This document shows positions 42,752 through 47,752 of a stretch of 47,752 nt of DNA, one piece after another. Both the position numbers and the translations under genes were made by a program. The notes under the pieces are model-generated. The model saw nothing but the letters and a program-made list of their open reading frames with translations, was not told where the DNA came from and ran no database searches. The stretch comes from Thermodesulfobacteriota bacterium (lineage in GTDB: Bacteria > Desulfobacterota > WTBG01 > CAIYCZ01 > CAIRTM01), in the NCBI GenBank assembly GCA_028282925.1, contig JANQGV010000313.1, positions 1-47,752 on the forward strand. Direction: 5' to 3'. Numbering within the stretch: position 1 is the first letter of the stretch; each line of letters begins with the position of its first letter.

Positions 42752-44134
42752 TTAGTAAAAAAGAATCAACTCCACAAATCCGTAGTTATCATCAACATGG
42801 TGGGCGCCGCTCGGGGCGTTTTCCATATTGATATAATACTCGAAGTACAGCTTCGCCCGACGGTGTAAGTGATAGATAATAAGGGGAGTGATCTGCCGCT
42901 TGTCCCAGGCGCCGCTTCCCGACATATCCCTAACACGATGCTGGTCATAATCGGTCTGGGCATAGCGCAGATAAAAATCCATCTTGAATTTCGGCAGTTT
43001 GTATCCACCCATAACATACCACATTCTGGCATTCATATTAGAAATCTCAGCCTGAATATATTCGGCCTTCACAACAAAAGGTCCTTTGTTGAACGTCAGG
43101 TCAAGACCGTACATCATGTGCTCGTCGTCGGTGGACATGGTGCGCATGATGTCGTTACCCATGATATTGTTGAACACGGCCAGGTCGGGAGCACCCAGTT
43201 TCTGGCGGAAAAATGAAACGCCCATATTGAGGCTGTCCATACACTGGTAGCCGAGACGCATACTGAAGGCCTTGTTGTTGTCGTCATCCAGGTTCAACTG
43301 GCCGGTTCTCAGCAGCCTACTTGCCTTGGCATCCTTCCAGTTGTTCGAGCGCACATCGCCGCCGTTACGGGTGGTTCCCCATCCGGCCAGGCTCCAGCCG
43401 TTAAAAAGAGCAAAGTTTGCGGTGAGTTTTTTCCATGTGGTCAGGTACTGGATACCGGTAATACGGGACTGAGAGGTGCTGCGGTAGAACAGACCGTAGT
43501 CACTGGTTACACGGCCGCGGGAACCGCCTGCCGGGGTGATGCCGAAGGCCCAGTTTCTGGCCTTACCGACGAGCAGCTTACCTTTGATGGGGCCGATATT
43601 GAGGTTGCGGAACTCCGCAAACGCACTTTCAATAAAGGGGTTGGGTCCGGCCCATCCGCGGTACCGGCGAAACGTGCCTGCATCTGCTGCGTTGCGGCTC
43701 GGGTGCCACCAGATATGGAATTCGCCGGAGATATTCTCACTGACGTCATAGCGCAGATTGAACGCGATCTCGGTTACATCGAAGGAATTGTGCTGATCCT
43801 GGCCTTCCCACCAGCGCGAACGCACGTAACCGCCGACTTTGATATGGCCGAACTTACGCTGCAAATCGTCAAGAATTTTAAACTTTCCGGAAACCTCGGC
43901 AACCTTTTCTTCGGCCTCCTGAGCGGCTGCTTCTGCCCGCTGCTGGGCGGACGTTGCGTCGCTCTGGGCTTTTTTCAACTGCTTCTGAAGCGTCTGCATC
44001 TTCTTCTGCATCTGCTGCATCTGTTTCTGCAGGTCTGCTATCTGGGTTTCAACGCTTGCAGAAAAGGCCGTTGCGGGAAAAATCAAACAAAATACAAATA
44101 CAACTGTCGCACCTACTGTAAGAAGTTTCTTCAT
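42752..44134 (-). CDS. Outer-membrane porin with N-terminal coiled coil, copy 1
   Basis: A 460-residue exported protein from the ATG at 44134; an earlier frame start at 44188 would hide the signal. The signal peptide (MKKLLTVGATVVFVFCLIFP) ends near SAS. Residues about 27-85 are a Gln/Lys-rich coiled coil (DLQKQMQQMQKKMQTLQKQL) with an Ala-rich continuation. The rest is a beta-barrel of alternating aromatic and polar strands ending with ELILFY, whose final Tyr suits outer-membrane insertion. This layout is common in deltaproteobacterial porins. A TTGACA-type promoter lies upstream and a terminator follows. Substrate is unknown. Confidence 0.87.
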   Translation of the reverse strand: MKKLLTVGATVVFVFCLIFPATAFSASVETQIADLQKQMQQMQKKMQTLQKQLKKAQSDATSAQQRAEAAAQEAEEKVAEVSGKFKILDDLQRKFGHIKVGGYVRSRWWEGQDQHNSFDVTEIAFNLRYDVSENISGEFHIWWHPSRNAADAGTFRRYRGWAGPNPFIESAFAEFRNLNIGPIKGKLLVGKARNWAFGITPAGGSRGRVTSDYGLFYRSTSQSRITGIQYLTTWKKLTANFALFNGWSLAGWGTTRNGGDVRSNNWKDAKASRLLRTGQLNLDDDNNKAFSMRLGYQCMDSLNMGVSFFRQKLGAPDLAVFNNIMGNDIMRTMSTDDEHMMYGLDLTFNKGPFVVKAEYIQAEISNMNARMWYVMGGYKLPKFKMDFYLRYAQTDYDQHRVRDMSGSGAWDKRQITPLIIYHLHRRAKLYFEYYINMENAPSGAHHVDDNYGFVELILFY

Positions 44135-44202
44135 TTGCTCCCCTTTTCCTAAGGTTAACATTTGCTCCCCGGTAACGCATATCGACACTATAAATTATTG
44201 AA

Positions 44203-44231
44203 TTTCTATAATATAACGGTTGGACTGTCAA
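44203..44231 (-). promoter_or_regulatory. Sigma-70 promoter of porin copy 1
   Basis: On the minus strand, perfect TTGACA (44226-44231) and TAGAAA (44203-44208), spacer 17 bases. TATAGA is also readable with 15 bases. The leader to the ATG is about 60 bases. The -35 is embedded in TGCTTGACAG, as in the promoter of the second porin. Confidence 0.6.
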
Positions 44232-44313
44232 GCACTAATTTACCATGTACCCATAATTCCATATTTCCTGAAAGCCCGTCCCTGCCCCGTAAAAAAGGCC
44301 CGGCGGGACAAAC

Positions 44314-44342
44314 AAAAAAAGGCCCGCTCATGTGAGCGGGCC
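44314..44342 (-). terminator. Rho-independent terminator of porin copy 2
   Basis: A 10-base GC-rich stem GGCCCGCTCA (44321-44330) with TGAGCGGGCC (44333-44342). On the minus strand it is followed by seven T (44314-44320). It lies 33 bases after the stop at 44376. Confidence 0.9.
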
Positions 44343-44375
44343 CTGTAATGTACTGAAGCAATAGCGTCCGGGGTA

Positions 44376-45746
44376 CTAGAACATATACGCAGTTGAGAAG
44401 GTAAACCGCATACCATTGTCCGAATCGCTGAACCGTTCGGTTTCAAGATACATAACCTCAACACCCATTTTCACGGCACTGGTCACGGAATACCAGGAAT
44501 TGAAGAAATACATTTCGTTTTTCGTGAACTGGCGATTGTTCAGGAAACCCTTCATGTTCTTCATATCGCTCTTGTTGGGATCATCCACACCGTAGCCGAG
44601 GGAGAAATTCAGCTTGGGAGAAGCCTTGTAGGTCAGGCTGACGAAACCGCCCCGGGACCGAATGGTATCGGGGTCGCGGTGAATTGTGGAAAGGCTGTTG
44701 TCGTAGGGGTTAACACCCATATCATAGCGCAGGAATTCACGGTCAAGCCCTTCGCCGATCCAGGGCTCTGCCTTGAGGGTGAATTTCCCGAAAACCAGCT
44801 TGAGTTCCAGGGCCAACAACCAGCGATCTACGTCTTTTTTCTTGTTAAAATTATTCCTGACTTCGGAGTTATTAAATCCGAATCCCAGAGCCAGCAGACC
44901 GCCCTTACCGAGGATACCGTTCTTGTAGGACAGCTTAGCAATTCCCCAGGGACGGGTACCTTCGGCGGTGCTGATACGTCTGTGCCGCATGGCGGACAGG
45001 AGCAACTCAAAATTGTCGCCCACCTGTTTCCTCAGAGTAACCTGGGGCACACGCCACCAGAGGTTACCGGCGGCAGCCATAACACCGAAATCGATGGTTG
45101 AGGGGTTCAGGGATGCGATAGGAATCCAGTCCTGACCGACCAGGAGGCTGGCTTTCCAGTTGTCATTGGTGATTTTTACGTAACCGAGGCGCATACGGGG
45201 AATCAGGTTGTTGCCGGCGTTGGTTCCGTAGAAATCCATTTCAATCCGGGCTTCGCTCAGCCACTCGTTGTCACGGCGGGCGACTTTCAGGCCGAAGCGG
45301 GTGTCGCGGGGATTGAAGTTGGTGGAATCGTTCTCATTGCTGCCGATACCCACGGCACCGAGGAAGTCGTTATAGTTACGAAAATCAGCCGTGTCATATT
45401 GCAGGTCGACTTTTACGCGACCGTAAATCTGCATGTCATACTTGCCCATAACCGCTCTCAGGCCTTTGGATGCCAGACCTGCGGACGCCTTGAGTTCTTC
45501 GATCTCTTTGCGGTCGGTCTCAACCATCTGTTTCAGTTCGCTGACCGAAGCTTTTTCCTGCCGGTCTTTATCGACCATTCCGCGCAACTCACTGTTTTCC
45601 TTTTTCAGTTGTTTGATCTCTTTTTCCATTTGCTCCAGTCGCTTCAGAATATCGGAATCAGAGGCACCGGCAAATGAAGGTACGAGGAGTAAAGCAGCCG
45701 CACATACAGCAATCGGTAGTGCAATTAATTTCTTGGATAACTTCAT
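44376..45746 (-). CDS. Outer-membrane porin with N-terminal coiled coil, copy 2
   Basis: A 456-residue exported protein. The ATG at 45746 has AAGGA eight bases upstream; an in-frame TTG two codons earlier is less likely. The signal peptide ends near FAGA. Residues about 30-90 form a charged coiled coil (LKRLEQMEKEIKQLKKENSE), followed by a beta-barrel ending FSTAYMF with terminal Phe. The barrel differs in detail from the neighbouring porin, which has a shorter Gln-rich coil. Its own promoter and terminator mark it as monocistronic. The coiled coil may reach the peptidoglycan or form trimers. Substrate is unknown. Confidence 0.88.
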   Translation of the reverse strand: MKLSKKLIALPIAVCAAALLLVPSFAGASDSDILKRLEQMEKEIKQLKKENSELRGMVDKDRQEKASVSELKQMVETDRKEIEELKASAGLASKGLRAVMGKYDMQIYGRVKVDLQYDTADFRNYNDFLGAVGIGSNENDSTNFNPRDTRFGLKVARRDNEWLSEARIEMDFYGTNAGNNLIPRMRLGYVKITNDNWKASLLVGQDWIPIASLNPSTIDFGVMAAAGNLWWRVPQVTLRKQVGDNFELLLSAMRHRRISTAEGTRPWGIAKLSYKNGILGKGGLLALGFGFNNSEVRNNFNKKKDVDRWLLALELKLVFGKFTLKAEPWIGEGLDREFLRYDMGVNPYDNSLSTIHRDPDTIRSRGGFVSLTYKASPKLNFSLGYGVDDPNKSDMKNMKGFLNNRQFTKNEMYFFNSWYSVTSAVKMGVEVMYLETERFSDSDNGMRFTFSTAYMF

Positions 45747-45905
45747 GAACAATGTCCTTCCTTACTCGTATTTATTTGATTCTTCATGTATTTTCTAACT
45801 AACGTGTTTAAATCTCCTCCCAATTAAAACCCCTCATCACCCCCTTTAAATTAGTATTGTATTTATCATAATTAGATCAATTTACATTTATTTTATAATT
45901 TGAGA

Positions 45906-45934
45906 ATCATATAAGGTGTGCCGAAAACTGTCAA
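45906..45934 (-). promoter_or_regulatory. Strong sigma-70 promoter of porin copy 2
   Basis: On the minus strand, TTGACA (45929-45934) and TATGAT (45906-45911) are 17 bases apart. The -35 box lies in TGCTTGACAG, a match to the promoter of porin copy 1. Confidence 0.75.
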
Positions 45935-45962
45935 GCAAAAATTTAATATTTTTCAAACAATT

Positions 45963-45992
45963 ATGACAATTTACAGACAAGTGCACTACAAT
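45963..45992 (+). promoter_or_regulatory. Candidate promoter for the FG-GAP protein
   Basis: ATGACA at 45963-45968 and TACAAT at 45987-45992 have an 18-base spacer. The gene starts at 46084. Confidence 0.35.
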
Positions 45993-46083
45993 ACTTTTTA
46001 ACTTTACACTTTGTCGTTTTTTGTGTATGTGAAATACCTTAACCCTTAAACCGCTCATTAAAAACTTTACTGCGAAAAAACAT

Positions 46084-47752
46084 ATGAAAAAAATAGTATA
46101 CGCTGCATGTCTACTGTTGCTGGTTCTGTTAAACACTGCCGGGGAAATACATGCCCGGGAAGTAAAAATCGCCATTTTCCCCTTTTCCGTCAACTCAGGA
46201 GAAGACTTGAGTTTTGTTCAGAACGGCATAGCCGCGCTGCTTCCGTCGCGGATTACCGTACCCGGCAGCATTGCCGTAATCGACCGGCATACCATTACAA
46301 AATCACTTAAAAAGAAGATCACCGACTATGCTCCGGCCGAAATACAAGCCCTTGCACTGGGGCTTGGCGCCGATTTTTTCCTGACCGGAAGTATCACGAA
46401 AATAGGCAAAAACATCAGTATTGACGGCCTTCTCACGGATATTGTGGACGATAACCGCCAAACACCCGTCTATCTCCAGAGTATGGGGATGGATGACATT
46501 ATACCCGGACTGACGGACTTTGCCGGCACCATAAAAAAAGAGATCCAGGTAGGGCAGGTCCCCGCAGACAGGCCCACTGCAGGAACTGCCGCCGTTGCAG
46601 AACCGGAACCATACACCGACGATACGGCAACCGCCTACACCGAGCCCGAACCGGATACCATATCCGAGACCCCCCTTGAGGAAACCGAAAGACCACGGAC
46701 GAACAGATACAAAAGGCGTAAAAAAACGCCGCCCCCTCCGGCGTTCAAAGGATACAAACCGCTGTTTGCCGCAACACCCTACATGACCACTGCAGTGAAG
46801 GATCGTCCCCTGCAGTGCCTGGCCGTGGGTGACATCGACGGCGACGGACAGCTGGAACTGCTGGCATCGAGCCTGGAATCGGTCCTGATCTACAAAATCA
46901 CCGGCACAAGCATGTCCCTCAGTGACACCATAAAGACCGACATGGACGAAAACATCGTCTCCATTGACGCCGCCGACATCAACGGCAACGGCAAGGACGA
47001 AATATACGTCTCGAGCTACGAAGGCCACCATGCCAATTCCTTCGTCATCGAACACACCGGAAAAGAGTTCAAGCCCATTGCCGAAAATCAGAAGTGGTTT
47101 TTCAGATTATACATTAACGACGAAGAAGCCAAACTCATCGGGCAGCAGACCGATCTTGCCAACCCGTTTTCAGGCCAGACCTTCCGTTTCGACTGGCGCA
47201 AAGACGAGCTTGTGTCGCGCGAGGAAATCATCCTTCCGGGCAGTATGCCGATCTACGGATTCACCGAAGGAGACATTGATGAAGACGGACGCAAAGAATA
47301 CCTGTCCTTTTACAAAGGCCTGTTCAGTTCACAGTACCGCCTGCAAATGTTTTCCTATACCGGCCGGACCGAATGGCGCGACCCCCAGAACCTGGGTGGG
47401 TCGCCGAAATACTTCTCCCGCATCATGGTAGGCGAGGATATCGAACAGCAGGAATACATCCCCATGCGCGTCATCTGCGAGGACATCAACTATGACGGCG
47501 TTCTCGAAGTCATCGTCTCCCGCAATGCCAAAAAGGGAAAAAGCATATTCGACAAGCTGGTGGATTATAATCGCGGTGAAGTGCTGTGCCTGCACTGGGA
47601 CGGTGCCGACTTGGTGCAAAACTGGACAACCGGCTGGTTGAACGATTTCGTTACCGACTATATACTGGCTGATATCGACGGCGATGAAAAGGCGGAACTG
47701 GTTGCCTTGTCCGTAGCCGATGAGGACTTTTTCGGTAAGGCGATCAATACGA
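46084..47752 (+). CDS. Secreted FG-GAP/VCBS-repeat protein (C-terminus beyond right edge)
   Basis: An open frame of 556 codons from the ATG at 46084 continues past the window. A signal peptide covers about residues 1-25 (MKKIVYAACLLLLVLLNTAG, then EIHA). Residues 26-150 form a compact domain starting EVKIAIFPFSVNSGEDLS, which resembles the N-terminal fold of TolB- or FlgO-like periplasmic proteins. A Pro/Glu/Thr-rich linker (about 155-220) follows. The rest carries calcium-binding propeller repeats of FG-GAP/VCBS type: DIDGDGQLEL, DINGNGKDEI, DIDEDGRKEY, DINYDGVLEV and DIDGDEKAEL. Such propellers sit in the periplasm or at the cell surface and bind partners. I cannot name its function. The ribosome site is weak. 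Confidence 0.85.
   Translation, partial: MKKIVYAACLLLLVLLNTAGEIHAREVKIAIFPFSVNSGEDLSFVQNGIAALLPSRITVPGSIAVIDRHTITKSLKKKITDYAPAEIQALALGLGADFFLTGSITKIGKNISIDGLLTDIVDDNRQTPVYLQSMGMDDIIPGLTDFAGTIKKEIQVGQVPADRPTAGTAAVAEPEPYTDDTATAYTEPEPDTISETPLEETERPRTNRYKRRKKTPPPPAFKGYKPLFAATPYMTTAVKDRPLQCLAVGDIDGDGQLELLASSLESVLIYKITGTSMSLSDTIKTDMDENIVSIDAADINGNGKDEIYVSSYEGHHANSFVIEHTGKEFKPIAENQKWFFRLYINDEEAKLIGQQTDLANPFSGQTFRFDWRKDELVSREEIILPGSMPIYGFTEGDIDEDGRKEYLSFYKGLFSSQYRLQMFSYTGRTEWRDPQNLGGSPKYFSRIMVGEDIEQQEYIPMRVICEDINYDGVLEVIVSRNAKKGKSIFDKLVDYNRGEVLCLHWDGADLVQNWTTGWLNDFVTDYILADIDGDEKAELVALSVADEDFFGKAINT

Larger units (their letters stand above)
45747..46083. other. AT-rich intergenic region between divergent genes
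   Basis: These 337 bases separate the leftward porin gene from the rightward FG-GAP protein gene. The sequence is strongly AT-rich, with no credible gene. It holds a clear minus-strand promoter at 45906-45934 and a weaker plus-strand one at 45963-45992. The porin leader would be about 150 bases long. Confidence 0.6.

Noticed and set aside
1-47752. tRNA, rRNA, CRISPR array, integrase, transposase or phage genes
   Set aside because: None was recognised on reading either strand. Small RNAs cannot be excluded without covariance searches.

Overview
The window reads as chromosomal DNA of an anaerobic Gram-negative bacterium, most likely a member of Desulfobacterota (former Deltaproteobacteria). 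The support is indirect: outer-membrane porins and DUF1302/DUF1329 proteins, an oxygen-sensitive indolepyruvate:ferredoxin oxidoreductase, a DUF362 protein, several phenylacetate-CoA ligase paralogues beside a liv transporter, and a nitrogenase-like operon. No sulfate-respiration, rRNA, tRNA, phage or CRISPR feature is visible.

Layout. 1-7 kb: a TPR protein cut by the left edge, a putative lipoprotein, trpF, secA (TTG start, Cys-rich insertion) and argJ. 7-11 kb, minus strand: a small PD-(D/E)XK-like protein, a receiver-TPR response regulator, a GAF histidine kinase and a DUF3108 protein. 11-14 kb: a small membrane protein, a short conserved-looking protein, a methyltransferase and pepA. 14-20.6 kb, minus strand: DUF1302 outer-membrane protein, DUF1329 protein, YCF48-like lipoprotein and an RND/MMPL transporter, a set associated with trafficking of hydrophobic compounds. 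20.9-26.3 kb, minus strand: the most unusual locus, marR - nifH-like - nifH-like - nifD/K-like - bchB-like. Its promoter is overlapped by a perfect 9-bp-arm palindrome that looks like the MarR operator. 26.3-31 kb: queE, a structured mobile-looking repeat, DUF362, HU, pfk and a tandem ACT protein. 31-42.7 kb, minus strand: one long operon iorA-iorB-paaK-ACT-livK-(attenuator)-livH-livM-livG-livF-paaK-like-paaK. 42.7-45.7 kb: two coiled-coil porins, each with its own promoter and terminator. 46.1 kb to the right edge: a secreted FG-GAP/VCBS-repeat protein, incomplete.

How the genes may work together. The 31-42.7 kb operon fits uptake of branched-chain or aromatic amino acids, ferredoxin-linked oxidation of the derived 2-oxoacids to acyl-CoAs by IorAB, and interconversion of aryl acids and their CoA esters by PaaK enzymes. 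One PaaK paralogue has lost the ATP-binding P-loop. The nitrogenase-like operon predicts a two-component ATP-dependent reductase built like dark-operative protochlorophyllide reductase, but with no other pigment genes in the window, two different Fe-protein subunits, and a Cys where BchB has its Asp cluster ligand. Its substrate is unknown. MarR control and the neighbouring hydrophobic-compound transport set suggest, as inference only, a hydrophobic or aromatic small molecule.

All product names come from reading translations and motifs by eye. No database search was run.
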